A stretch of DNA of 64,000 nucleotides from an uncultured Prevotellaceae bacterium. GTDB taxonomy: Bacteria; Bacteroidota; Bacteroidia; Bacteroidales; Bacteroidaceae. The DNA lies in contig CACXMM010000017.1 in NCBI GenBank assembly GCA_902768785.1, positions 1-64,000 on the forward strand, read 5' to 3'. This document shows positions 51,064 to 61,045 of the stretch, piece after piece. Numbering within the stretch: position 1 is the first letter of the stretch; each line of letters starts with the position of its first letter. The translations under genes were made by a program, and so were the position numbers. The notes beneath the pieces are model-generated. The model was given only the letters and a program-made list of their open reading frames with translations, was not told the DNA's origin and made no database searches.

Positions 51064-51071
51064 CAAAAATA
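51064..51071 (-). promoter_or_regulatory. -7 promoter box of nspC
   Basis: On the minus strand TATTTTTG, 18 bp before the ATG at 51045. Confidence 0.5.
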
Positions 51072-51116
51072 CGAAAAAAACATGAATTCTCAAAATGTAT
51101 GACAATGATAGACAAC

Positions 51117-51152
51117 AAAAAAATGCCCAGCTCTTCGCAGAGGTAGGCATTT
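51117..51152 (-). terminator. Intrinsic terminator of the small RNA candidate
   Basis: Stem AAATGCC/GGCATTT with an inner 4-bp stem and seven T directly after it on the minus strand (51123-51117). Confidence 0.75.
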
Positions 51153-51207
51153 ATCTCAAATAGGTATTAGCTTTTTTAAGGTAAAAAGATTGTATTCAGG
51201 ATAACGT
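51117..51207 (-). ncRNA. Putative small RNA, about 90 nt, between nspC and glnS
   Basis: A perfect consensus promoter (51211-51242, minus strand) is followed after about 90 nt by a hairpin terminator: AAATGCC (51152-51146) pairs with GGCATTT (51127-51121), an inner CTCT/AGAG stem closes on GCGA, and seven T follow. No start codon-led frame fits between them. The promoter equals in quality those of the tRNA genes in this window. A leader attenuator for nspC is the alternative, though nspC has its own -7 box further down. Confidence 0.6.
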
Positions 51208-51210
51208 TGG

Positions 51211-51242
51211 CAAAGGTACAGCCATTTTTTCGACAAAACAAA
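51211..51242 (-). promoter_or_regulatory. Orphan consensus promoter
   Basis: On the minus strand TTTG (51242-51239), 20 bp, TACCTTTG (51218-51211). Both boxes and the spacing match the consensus exactly, and no coding gene begins nearby. Confidence 0.75.
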
Positions 51243-51373
51243 TATTTTTATATGTTTCATAACATATTTTATTATTCGTAGTTTCTTCCCTTCCCCACCC
51301 CTTCCTTTTCTAATTAAAATTAATAAAAAAGTATTTTTTAGTCTGGTCATGCCTATTTCTCACAGATTTGTTG

Positions 51374-51381
51374 TACCTTTG
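51374..51381 (+). promoter_or_regulatory. -7 promoter box of glnS
   Basis: TACCTTTG, 24 bp before the ATG at 51406. The -33 box is not obvious. Confidence 0.55.
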
Positions 51382-51405
51382 CGCACAAAATAAAAAACTT
51401 TGATT

Positions 51406-53121
51406 ATGGCAGAAATAAAAGAGAACAACAACGAGGTGAAGAAAAGCCTAAGCTTCGTTGAACAGTTTGTGGAAGAAGATCTCGCAGAAGGTAAGAACGG
51501 AGGAAGAATCCAGACCCGATTCCCTCCGGAGCCTAACGGATACCTGCATATTGGTCACGCCAAAGCCATCTGCATGGATTTCGGGATTGCCGAACGCTAC
51601 AACGGTGTCTGTAACCTTCGTTTCGATGATACGAATCCCTCGAAGGAAGACACCGAGTATGTTGACTCGATCCTACACGATATCCAGTGGCTTGGATTCA
51701 AGTGGGGAAACCTTTATTATGCCAGCGACTACTTCCAGCAGCTGTGGGATTTTGCCATCTGGATGATTGAGAACGGCAAGGCGTATGTTGACGAGCAGAC
51801 AAGTGAGCAGATTGCCGAGCAGAAGGGAACGCCCACGCAGCCTGGTGTGGCCTCTCCCTATCGTGACCGTCCCGTGGAAGAGAACCTTCGTTTGTTCCGT
51901 CAGATGAATACCCCAGAGGCCGTGGAAGGAAGTATGGTTCTCCGTGCCAAGCTCGACATGGCGAACCCGAATATGCACTTCCGTGATCCGATTATCTATC
52001 GCATCATCCATACCCCCCACCACCGTACGGGTACCCAGTGGCACGCCTATCCCATGTATGATTTTGCACATGGACAGAGCGACTATTTCGAGGGGGTGAC
52101 CCACTCCATCTGCACATTGGAGTTCGTACCTCACCGTCCGCTATACGACCATTTCATTGATGAGCTGCAAGAGATGCAGAACCAGAAGGAATACCGTCCA
52201 CGACAGATTGAGTTCAATCGTCTGAACATGACTTATACGGTTATGTCCAAGCGCAAGCTCAAAGCTTTGGTGGATGAGCACCTGGTAGCAGGATGGGATG
52301 ATCCCCGTATGCCTACTGTTTGTGGCATGCGTCGTCGCGGCTATTCTCCAGAGAGCATCCGCAAGTTCATCGACAGCATTGGTTATACGAAGTTCGACGC
52401 CTTGAACGACGTAGCCTTGTTAGAGGCTGCCGTCCGTGATGACCTCAATGCCCGCAGTACCCGTGTCTCTGCCGTGCTGAACCCCGTGAAACTGGTTATC
52501 ACCAACTATCCGGAAGACAAGACTGAGGAAATGACTGCAGTAAACAATCCCGAGAACGAGGCTGACGGCACACACACAATCACCTTCAGCAGAAACCTGT
52601 GGATCGAGCGCGACGACTTCATGGAGGTTGCCGAGAAGAAATACATGCGTCTGGCTCCTGGCAAGGAGGTACGCCTGAAGAATGGATACATCATCAAATG
52701 CGATGAGGAGCATCCCTGCGACAAAGATGCAGAAGGGAATGTTACCACTATCTACGCCACCTACGATCCTGAAACCCGCAGCGGCATGCCTGGTGCCAAC
52801 CGTAAGATTAAAGGCAAGACCTTACACTGGGTAAGCGCCAATCATTGCAAGAAGGCTGAGGTAAGAATCTACGATCGCCTGTTCAACGTAGAGAACCCCG
52901 GAGCTGACGAACGCGACTTCCGCGAGTTACTCAACCCCGAGTCACTAACGATTATCGACACTTGTTATGTTGAGGAATATGCCGCTGATCGTCAAGCTGG
53001 AGAGTATTTGCAGTTCCAGCGCATCGGCTATTTCATGGCTGATCCCGACAGCACACCTGAACATCTGGTTTTCAACAAAACCGTGGGTCTAAAAGACACA
53101 TGGGCAAAGCAGAATAAATGA
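51406..53121 (+). CDS. glnS: Glutaminyl-tRNA synthetase
   Basis: 571 residues, class I aminoacyl-tRNA synthetase. The HIGH motif is in PEPNGYLHIGHAKAICMDFG (about 38-57), the KMSKS-like loop is VMSKRKL (about 280), and the GlnRS/GluRS catalytic region (FEGVTHSICTLEFVPHRPLYD) and the anticodon-binding beta barrels (about 350-560) follow. The start at 51406 (MAEIKENN) is two codons inside the longest frame. It overlaps the TPR gene by 4 bp (ATGA). Confidence 0.95.
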   Translation: MAEIKENNNEVKKSLSFVEQFVEEDLAEGKNGGRIQTRFPPEPNGYLHIGHAKAICMDFGIAERYNGVCNLRFDDTNPSKEDTEYVDSILHDIQWLGFKWGNLYYASDYFQQLWDFAIWMIENGKAYVDEQTSEQIAEQKGTPTQPGVASPYRDRPVEENLRLFRQMNTPEAVEGSMVLRAKLDMANPNMHFRDPIIYRIIHTPHHRTGTQWHAYPMYDFAHGQSDYFEGVTHSICTLEFVPHRPLYDHFIDELQEMQNQKEYRPRQIEFNRLNMTYTVMSKRKLKALVDEHLVAGWDDPRMPTVCGMRRRGYSPESIRKFIDSIGYTKFDALNDVALLEAAVRDDLNARSTRVSAVLNPVKLVITNYPEDKTEEMTAVNNPENEADGTHTITFSRNLWIERDDFMEVAEKKYMRLAPGKEVRLKNGYIIKCDEEHPCDKDAEGNVTTIYATYDPETRSGMPGANRKIKGKTLHWVSANHCKKAEVRIYDRLFNVENPGADERDFRELLNPESLTIIDTCYVEEYAADRQAGEYLQFQRIGYFMADPDSTPEHLVFNKTVGLKDTWAKQNK

Positions 53122-54263
53122 TTAGCGCAGATTATTATTACACAAAAGAGTTCAAGGAACTTCTCAATAAGTACGAGACATGTGAGCACGAGCAAGAAAC
53201 TTGTGTCTTCTGTTCCACTGAATATTGCTGTCTTGCATCCTACTACTATTTCTCCGACAAGACCGAGAAAGCCTTATCCGTGTTAAACGAGGGCCTGAGT
53301 TTCTACCCAGACTCTGTCGACATGCTTGTCCTCAAAATCCATGTGCTTCTCAAACAGCACAAGAACACAGAGGAGATTCGGACCATGTTGGAGGAACATG
53401 AGCTGATGGATGAAGATGCCCGATCCTATGTTTCCTCTTTCCTTTTGATTACAGACAAACGGTATAAAGAGGCCAACAACGCCTTCAAAAAGGTGTACAA
53501 GGAGATGCCTTTGGAGGCAGAGGAAAAAGATGCCCAAGCACTCAGCATCGCATGGGCTTTCTACCATGCCGGCCAGTACAATTATGCTCGTTACTGGATG
53601 GAAAAGGTGAAAAACCATGACAAGAACGACTATCTCGAGCTTTATGGACATATCATTCTCGCTGAAGGCAAGTTTGTTAAAAGTGAGAAGGTCTTTCAGA
53701 AACTGATCGATAAGAATCCCCATGTGGCCAGATACTGGGAAGGCTTGGCACATAGTCAGTACGGAAGTGAGAAATTCAGTGAGGCATCCACCAATTGCGA
53801 CTATGCGCTTGCCATCAATCCGGAAGACGAAGTCGCCCTCTTCCTCAAAGGAAACATCATGTTTATGATGGATAACTACCCAGAGGCATTGAAATTCTTC
53901 AAGCGTTATAGCCAACAGCTACCAGATGATGGAGGTTGCTTGTACTACCAAGCAAAATGTCTGCTGGAGATGGAAAAGGAGAAAGAGGCTTTGGACGCTC
54001 TCCTTGAATCTTCTCGCTTGCTGGAGAAGTACCCTGAATATCGGGTGGTGGTTCCCCTCTATTACGTTTATAGGGATATTGCCCTCCTTTTGGAAGCAGA
54101 TGGGAAATACGAGGAGGCATTGTCGTTTGTTGATAAGATAGATGACCATGAGGGAAATAAATTGGAATTGATGTTGATGCGTAGCCGACTCCGTTTAGAG
54201 GTGAAATACGCAAGTAAGTTAAAAAAAGAGTTTGAGGACGAGGCAGAAGAGGAGGATCAATAA
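53118..54263 (+). CDS. Tetratricopeptide-repeat protein
   Basis: 381 residues, soluble, acidic C terminus (EFEDEAEEEDQ). At least seven helix-turn-helix units with TPR spacing are visible, for example KTEKALSVLNEGLSFYPDSVDML, KFVKSEKVFQKLIDKNPHVARYWEGLAHSQYG and KFSEASTNCDYALAINPEDEVALFLKGN. An N-terminal cluster of four Cys (TCEHEQETCVFCSTEYCC, about 21-38) is unusual and might bind metal. Protein-protein interaction is the expected role. Translation is coupled to glnS. The DedA gene follows 12 bp later. Confidence 0.8.
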   Translation: MISADYYYTKEFKELLNKYETCEHEQETCVFCSTEYCCLASYYYFSDKTEKALSVLNEGLSFYPDSVDMLVLKIHVLLKQHKNTEEIRTMLEEHELMDEDARSYVSSFLLITDKRYKEANNAFKKVYKEMPLEAEEKDAQALSIAWAFYHAGQYNYARYWMEKVKNHDKNDYLELYGHIILAEGKFVKSEKVFQKLIDKNPHVARYWEGLAHSQYGSEKFSEASTNCDYALAINPEDEVALFLKGNIMFMMDNYPEALKFFKRYSQQLPDDGGCLYYQAKCLLEMEKEKEALDALLESSRLLEKYPEYRVVVPLYYVYRDIALLLEADGKYEEALSFVDKIDDHEGNKLELMLMRSRLRLEVKYASKLKKEFEDEAEEEDQ

Positions 54264-54275
54264 TAATTGTTTTTG

Positions 54276-54902
54276 ATGAACTGGATAACATCTTTATTAG
54301 GAAACTTAAACTATGGAACGGTATTTTTTCTGATGATGCTTGAAAGCACCGTCATACCCGTTCCATCTGAACTGGTTGTAAGTCCTGCTGCCTACCATGC
54401 CGCAGGAGGCAACCTGAACGTATGGTTAGTGATTCTTTTTGCCACGTTGGGTGCTGACCTCGGTGCTACCATCAACTATGTCGTGGCTTACTTCGTGGGA
54501 CGACCTGTCATTTATAAATTCGCCAACAGCAAATTAGGAAAGCTTTGTCTGCTCAATCAGCAGAAGGTGGAACGCAGTGAGAAGTATTTCTATGATCACG
54601 GAAAGGTGGCTACTATTACAGGACGACTGATTCCAGGTATCCGCCATCTCATATCCCTGCCTGCCGGTCTGGCCAAGATGCCTTATCATACTTTCCTGCT
54701 TTATACCACCATCGGTGCTGGTGTATGGAACATCATTCTCGCTGCTTTAGGCTGGTATCTCCACTCCATCGTCCCCGAGAGTGAATTGAACGATAAGATC
54801 ATGGAATATGGTGATTATATCAAATGGACCATTATTGGTTTGGTGGGTATCGGCATCGTTTTTCTCATCGTCAGGAACTATCTCAGGAAAAAAGCTTCCT
54901 GA
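54276..54902 (+). CDS. DedA-family (VTT domain) membrane protein
   Basis: 208 residues, four to five membrane helices. The signature features are ESTVIPVPSELVVSPAAYHAAGG near the N terminus, GADLGATINYVVAYFVGRP and the basic loop with the catalytic-like arginine GRLIPGIRHLISLPAGLAKM (about 117-136). DedA proteins recycle undecaprenyl phosphate or phosphatidylethanolamine across the inner membrane or affect proton-driven transport; which one applies here is not known. ATG at 54276 is preferred to a TTG at 54267. It is the third gene after glnS. Confidence 0.88.
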   Translation: MNWITSLLGNLNYGTVFFLMMLESTVIPVPSELVVSPAAYHAAGGNLNVWLVILFATLGADLGATINYVVAYFVGRPVIYKFANSKLGKLCLLNQQKVERSEKYFYDHGKVATITGRLIPGIRHLISLPAGLAKMPYHTFLLYTTIGAGVWNIILAALGWYLHSIVPESELNDKIMEYGDYIKWTIIGLVGIGIVFLIVRNYLRKKAS

Positions 54903-54954
54903 CCTTCCGTCTCTCACGATTGTTTATTGTATCTCTGCGGTATAAACTACGAAG

Positions 54955-54981
54955 TTACTCGGTCTCGGAAGAAAAACAAAC
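54955..54981 (+). promoter_or_regulatory. Conserved block upstream of the ABC-F gene (shared with lon)
   Basis: TTACTC, 6 bp, GGAAGAAAAACAAAC, identical in both elements and gap to 39801-39827. Here it ends 30 bp before the -7 box and overlaps a 19-bp palindrome, AAAACAAACGGTTTGTTTT (54973-54991), that runs into the -33 box. A regulator site is plausible. Confidence 0.55.
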
Positions 54982-54988
54982 GGTTTGT

Positions 54989-55019
54989 TTTGTTCTTCGC
55001 CTGACTTTTCGTATCTTTG
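54989..55019 (+). promoter_or_regulatory. Promoter of the ABC-F gene
   Basis: TTTG (54989-54992), 19 bp, TATCTTTG (55012-55019). The leader to the ATG at 55050 is about 27 nt. The -33 box abuts the palindrome at 54973-54991, so a bound protein there would compete with polymerase. Confidence 0.7.
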
Positions 55020-55043
55020 CGACAAAAATCAAATTTAAGGTAA

Positions 55044-56663
<1,620 letters not shown>

Positions 56664-56681
56664 TCTGGCACGGTATTTGTA

Positions 56682-57314
56682 ATGTGGTTTAAAAAGAACA
56701 AAAAGTCTAAAGTTATGAGCGAAGAAAAGAAAATCAATATCGAAGACGGAAACGCAGAGAATACCGCCAACGAGCAGGAGTTGAACGAACAGGAGACGGA
56801 AGAGACCGTTACTGCCGAAGAGACCGAGACTCAGAATCAGGAAGAGAATCAGGAAGAAGCCGAGGAGAAGACTCCGTTGGAAAAAGCTGAGGAAGAGATT
56901 GCCCAGTTGAAAGACCAGTACCTGAGAGCACGGGCTGAATTCGAGAACTATCGCAAGCGTACCATCAAAGAGAAAGCTGAACTGATCCTCAACGGTGGAG
57001 AGAAGACCATCACAGCCATCCTACCCGTGCTGGATGACTTCGAGCGTGCCCTGGCAGATACGACCGATGATCCCGAAGCCATCAAACAAGGTATGGAACT
57101 GATTTTCCATAAGTTCGTGAAAACGCTCGAAGGACTGGGCGTGAAGAAGATCGAGACCGAGGAGAAACCTTTCGATGTTGACTACCACGAAGCAATTGCC
57201 ATGGTTCCCGGCATGGGTGACGATAAGAAAGGTATGGTTATCGACTGTGTTCAGACGGGTTATATGCTGAACGACAAGGTAATTCGTCATGCCAAAGTGG
57301 CAGTAGGACAATAA
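56682..57314 (+). CDS. grpE: Nucleotide exchange factor GrpE
   Basis: 210 residues as drawn, or 199 from the ATG at 56715 (MSEEKKINIEDG), which looks like the more usual start. A long Glu/Gln/Thr-rich acidic N-terminal segment (to about 75) precedes the coiled coil (LKDQYLRARAEFENYRKRT) and the C-terminal beta domain with VDYHEAIAMVPG and VIRHAKVAVGQ. It releases ADP from DnaK. dnaJ follows after 23 bp. Confidence 0.93.
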   Translation: MWFKKNKKSKVMSEEKKINIEDGNAENTANEQELNEQETEETVTAEETETQNQEENQEEAEEKTPLEKAEEEIAQLKDQYLRARAEFENYRKRTIKEKAELILNGGEKTITAILPVLDDFERALADTTDDPEAIKQGMELIFHKFVKTLEGLGVKKIETEEKPFDVDYHEAIAMVPGMGDDKKGMVIDCVQTGYMLNDKVIRHAKVAVGQ

Positions 57315-57333
57315 GTTCAAAGTTCAAAGATAA
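57313..57333 (+). repeat. Heptamer array between grpE and dnaJ
   Basis: AAGTTCA, AAGTTCA, AAGATAA, then TTAA and the dnaJ ATG. The first unit overlaps the grpE stop codon, so the array makes up the whole spacer, as at rnfE. Confidence 0.7.
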
Positions 57334-57337
57334 TTAA

Positions 57338-58498
57338 ATGGCAAAACGAGACTACTATGAGGTGCTTGGCGTTGACAAGAATGCCAGCGAGGACGAGATC
57401 AAGAAGGCCTATCGCAAGATAGCCATCAAATACCATCCCGACAGGAACCCCGGCAGTAAGGAAGCCGAAGAGAAATTCAAGGAGGCGGCCGAAGCCTACG
57501 ATGTTCTCCACGATCCCCAGAAACGACAGCAGTACGATCAGTTCGGATTCGATGGTCCGAACATGGGCGGATTCGGTGGATTCTCCGGTGGCGGTTTCAG
57601 CATGGATGACATATTCTCGATGTTCGGAGATGTGTTTGGCGGTCGTGGCGGATTCTCCGGTTTTGGCGGATTCGGTGGCGGCAGTCGGCAACCCGCTCAG
57701 CACCGTGGCTCCGATCTTCGTTTGAAGGTCCGCCTGTCATTACAGGAAGTAGCCTCGGGTGTCACCAAGAAATTCAAGGTAAAGAAAGATATCACCTGTC
57801 AGCACTGTCATGGTACAGGTGCTGAGCATGGCAGCAGCAGTGAGACTTGTCCCACCTGTCATGGCAGCGGGGTTGTCACTCGCACCACCCAGAGCCTGTT
57901 CGGTATGATGCAGTCACAAAGCGTGTGCCCCACCTGTCAGGGTGAAGGTACCATCATCAAAGACAAATGCCATGAATGTCATGGCACCGGTGTCGTCAAA
58001 GGCGAGGAAGTGGTGGAGATCAAGATCCCCGCAGGTGTCGCTGAAGGCATGGTGGTGAATGTTCCCGGTAAAGGAAATGCTGGCATCCACAACGGCATCC
58101 CGGGTAATATCCAAGTGTTTGTGGAAGAAGAACCCAACGACACCTTCGTTCGCGATGGTAGTAACCTGATATACAACCTGCTTCTCGACTTCCCCACAGC
58201 AGCTCTTGGCGGTACGGCAGAGATTCCCACCGTTGACGGTTCCAAGGTGAAGATCAAGATCGAGCCGGGCACCCAGCCGGGAAAGACACTCCGTCTGCGT
58301 GACAAAGGACTGCGTGAAGTACAGGGCTATGGCCGTGACACCGGTGACCTCATCGTGAACATCAGCGTCTATGTGCCGAAGGAACTCTCCAAGAGTGAGA
58401 AGAAAGCCCTTGAAGAACTGCAACAGAGTGAAAACTTCAAAGGCGACAGTGCTACGAAGAAGAACATCTTTGACAAGTTCAGGAACTATTTCAGTTAA
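57338..58498 (+). CDS. dnaJ: Chaperone DnaJ
   Basis: 386 residues. J domain (1-70) with HPD in [10 protein letters not shown], Gly/Phe-rich region (about 75-125, [10 protein letters not shown]), four zinc-binding CxxCxGxG motifs ([32 protein letters not shown]; about 155-215) and the C-terminal peptide-binding domains. It is the full-length type I co-chaperone for DnaK. It is translated 3 bp ahead of folC. Confidence 0.96.
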   Translation: MAKRDYYEVLGVDKNASEDEIKKAYRKIAIKYHPDRNPGSKEAEEKFKEAAEAYDVLHDPQKRQQYDQFGFDGPNMGGFGGFSGGGFSMDDIFSMFGDVFGGRGGFSGFGGFGGGSRQPAQHRGSDLRLKVRLSLQEVASGVTKKFKVKKDITCQHCHGTGAEHGSSSETCPTCHGSGVVTRTTQSLFGMMQSQSVCPTCQGEGTIIKDKCHECHGTGVVKGEEVVEIKIPAGVAEGMVVNVPGKGNAGIHNGIPGNIQVFVEEEPNDTFVRDGSNLIYNLLLDFPTAALGGTAEIPTVDGSKVKIKIEPGTQPGKTLRLRDKGLREVQGYGRDTGDLIVNISVYVPKELSKSEKKALEELQQSENFKGDSATKKNIFDKFRNYFS

Positions 58499-58501
58499 GT
58501 A

Positions 58502-59773
58502 ATGAACTACGATCAGACCGTTTCCTATCTCTTTCATGTGACACCCGCCTTCGAGAAGATCGGTGCCGGTGCCTACAAGGAAGGACTGAGCAACACCCAA
58601 GCGTTGGATGCCCACTTCGGGCATCCACATCGTTTTTTTAAGACGATCCACGTAGCGGGCACCAATGGAAAAGGATCCTGTTCGCATACCCTTGCCGCCA
58701 TCTTGCAATCTGCTGGTTACAAGGTAGGCTTATACACCTCTCCCCACCTTGTTGATTTCCGTGAACGAATTCGTGTTAACGGTAAGTGTATCAGCAAGAA
58801 ACGCGTTGTTGACTTCGTAAAGAACGAGCGTTCTTTCTTCGAACCGTTACAGCCCTCTTTCTTTGAACTGACCACCGCCTTGGCCTTTGTCTATTTCGCC
58901 GAGCAGAAGGTGGATATCGCCGTCATCGAAGTAGGGTTAGGCGGAAGACTCGACTGCACCAATATCATCACCCCACTCCTCTCCGTCATCACCAACATCA
59001 GCTTCGACCACACCCAGTTCTTAGGCGACACCTTGGGGAAGATTGCTGGGGAGAAAGCGGGAATCATCAAGCCGCAGGTACCCGTGGTGATTGGCGAGAC
59101 GACCCCCGAGACCGCCCCAGTGTTCGAGGAGAAAGCCCGACAAGCACAAGCCCCGTTGTTCAAGGCTGAGGCGTTCCGTATGGACATGTTCCAGGATCCC
59201 GACTTGTCATCCCTTCCATTCGACGAGCTGTCGTTTGAGCTGAAAGGTGACTATCAGCAGAAGAACAAACGAACCATCCTCTGTGCCATCCATGTCCTGC
59301 AGACATCTACCGACCTGCACATTCCCACATCGGCCATTCTCAATGGAATGAAACAAGTGTCAGAGCTCACCGGACTTGCCGGACGCTGGCAAACCTTGCG
59401 CACCACCCCACTCGTTATCTGCGATGCAGGCCACAATACCGGAGGATGGCAATACCTTGCCCCCCAAATCTCCGCACAGCCCTGTCGGCAGCTGCGCATC
59501 GTCTTCGGAATGGTTGATGACAAAGACATCCATACCGTGATGCTCCTGTTACCGAAGAATGCCGTCTATTACTGGACACAAGCCAGCAGTCACCGTGCCA
59601 TTCCCGCCCAACAGGTACAGGCCATAGGAGAATTCTATTCCCTGCATGGCACCGCCTTCCCCACAGTAGCAGAAGCCTATCAACAGGCCTTGTCTGATGC
59701 CGGTCACGATGATTTCATCTTCGTTGGCGGCAGCAGCTACGTGGTAGCCGACCTTCTCACCTCCCTTCAGTAA
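58502..59773 (+). CDS. folC: Folylpolyglutamate synthase / dihydrofolate synthase
   Basis: 423 residues, Mur ligase family. The ATP loop HVAGTNGKGSCSHTLAAIL (about 46-64), SPHLVDFRERI, the conserved EVGLGGRLDCTN and ITNISFDHTQFLG, and the C-terminal domain with CDAGHNTGGWQ are all in place. It adds glutamate to dihydropteroate or folates in the cytoplasm. It starts 3 bp after dnaJ, an odd pairing probably without functional meaning. Confidence 0.93.
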   Translation: MNYDQTVSYLFHVTPAFEKIGAGAYKEGLSNTQALDAHFGHPHRFFKTIHVAGTNGKGSCSHTLAAILQSAGYKVGLYTSPHLVDFRERIRVNGKCISKKRVVDFVKNERSFFEPLQPSFFELTTALAFVYFAEQKVDIAVIEVGLGGRLDCTNIITPLLSVITNISFDHTQFLGDTLGKIAGEKAGIIKPQVPVVIGETTPETAPVFEEKARQAQAPLFKAEAFRMDMFQDPDLSSLPFDELSFELKGDYQQKNKRTILCAIHVLQTSTDLHIPTSAILNGMKQVSELTGLAGRWQTLRTTPLVICDAGHNTGGWQYLAPQISAQPCRQLRIVFGMVDDKDIHTVMLLLPKNAVYYWTQASSHRAIPAQQVQAIGEFYSLHGTAFPTVAEAYQQALSDAGHDDFIFVGGSSYVVADLLTSLQ

Positions 59774-59934
59774 CCACATTTCACATTGTTTTTTTTAACG
59801 GGAAAGTGATGACAAAATGCTGTTTAGGTGTTTTTAACATTCACTTTGTGTTATTTTATGGTGTTTCGTTTGCTATTCTCGAATAAATTTCGTTACTTTG
59901 CAACAATGTTCAATAACTAAAAACTTTGGATATT

Positions 59935-61023
59935 ATGAGCACAACTGAAACACAGTATTTATGTGGTCTGAAGAAAGAAGACTTTCAGACCACGATAAAC
60001 GGAAAGAATACCGATCTGTACATCCTGAAGAACAGTCAGGGGTACGAAGTAGCAATCACCAATTACGGAGGAGCAATCGTTGCCATCATGGTACCCGACA
60101 AAGAGGGTAATGTGGCTAATGTGATCCAGGGTAACGACAACATCAAGGCTGCCACCAGTGGCGCCGAGCCCTATCTCTCCACCCTGATCGGACGTTTTGG
60201 CAACCGCATCAAGGATGGTAAATTCACCCTCAACGGAAAGGAGTACCACCTCGCGCTGAACGATGGTCCCAATTCCCTCCACGGCGGTCCTGCTGGATTC
60301 CATGCCCAGGTATGGGATGCCTTCCAGATGAGTGACAACACCTTGGTCCTCAACTACGTATCTCCTTACCTCGAGGAAGGCTTCACCGGAGAGATGAAAG
60401 TGACTGTTGTCTATACATTTAGCGATGATAACGAGTTGATCATCGGCTACATGGCAACAACCAACAAGAAGACCATCATCAACCTGACCAATCACGGATT
60501 CTTCTCATTGTCAGGTATCGCTGATCCCACCCCGACTATTGATGATCAGATTTGTGAGATCAACGCCGACTTCTTCCTCCCCATCGACAAGACATCCATT
60601 CCTACGGGCGAGATCCTGAAAGTGGAAGGCACACCCTTCGACTTCCGTACTCCCAAACCCTTCGGACAGGATATCAATGCCGACAACGAACAGATTCAGA
60701 ACGGTAGCGGATTTGACCACTGCTACGTACTCAACAAGAAAGAGGAAGGTGAGCTGAGCTTCGCTGCTCGCATCACCGACCCCAAGAGCGGCCGTACCAT
60801 GGAGGTATTTACCACAGAGCCGGGAATCCAGCTCTATACAGGTAACTTCGAGAATGGCTACAAAGGTCAGCATGGAGCGACCTTCCCACGTCGCAGTGCT
60901 GTATGCTTAGAGGCACAGCATTTCCCCGATAGTCCGAACCGTCCATACTTCCCCTCCGTTGTGATCCGTCCAGGACAGCAGTATAAGCAGAAGACTATTT
61001 ATAAGTTCGGTGTTATCTCTTGA
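59935..61023 (+). CDS. galM: Aldose 1-epimerase (mutarotase)
   Basis: 362 residues. Family features are ITNYGGAIVAIMVPD, LSTLIGRFGNRIKDGKF, the substrate-binding NDGPNSLHGGPAGFHAQVW (His acid/base about residue 110), NLTNHGFFSL (second His about 185) and the catalytic Glu near EPGIQLYTGNF. It equilibrates alpha and beta galactose before GalK. The ATG at 59935 is preferred over a TTG three codons earlier. A near-consensus -7 box, TTACTTTG, lies at 59893-59900. galK follows after 22 bp. Confidence 0.93.
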   Translation: MSTTETQYLCGLKKEDFQTTINGKNTDLYILKNSQGYEVAITNYGGAIVAIMVPDKEGNVANVIQGNDNIKAATSGAEPYLSTLIGRFGNRIKDGKFTLNGKEYHLALNDGPNSLHGGPAGFHAQVWDAFQMSDNTLVLNYVSPYLEEGFTGEMKVTVVYTFSDDNELIIGYMATTNKKTIINLTNHGFFSLSGIADPTPTIDDQICEINADFFLPIDKTSIPTGEILKVEGTPFDFRTPKPFGQDINADNEQIQNGSGFDHCYVLNKKEEGELSFAARITDPKSGRTMEVFTTEPGIQLYTGNFENGYKGQHGATFPRRSAVCLEAQHFPDSPNRPYFPSVVIRPGQQYKQKTIYKFGVIS

Positions 61024-61045
61024 TAATCAAAAAAGGTAAAAGCTT

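Noticed and set aside
51046..51150. 35-residue extension of NspC
   Set aside because: It crosses the nspC -7 box and the terminator at 51117-51152, and the family begins near MKVNRQTF.
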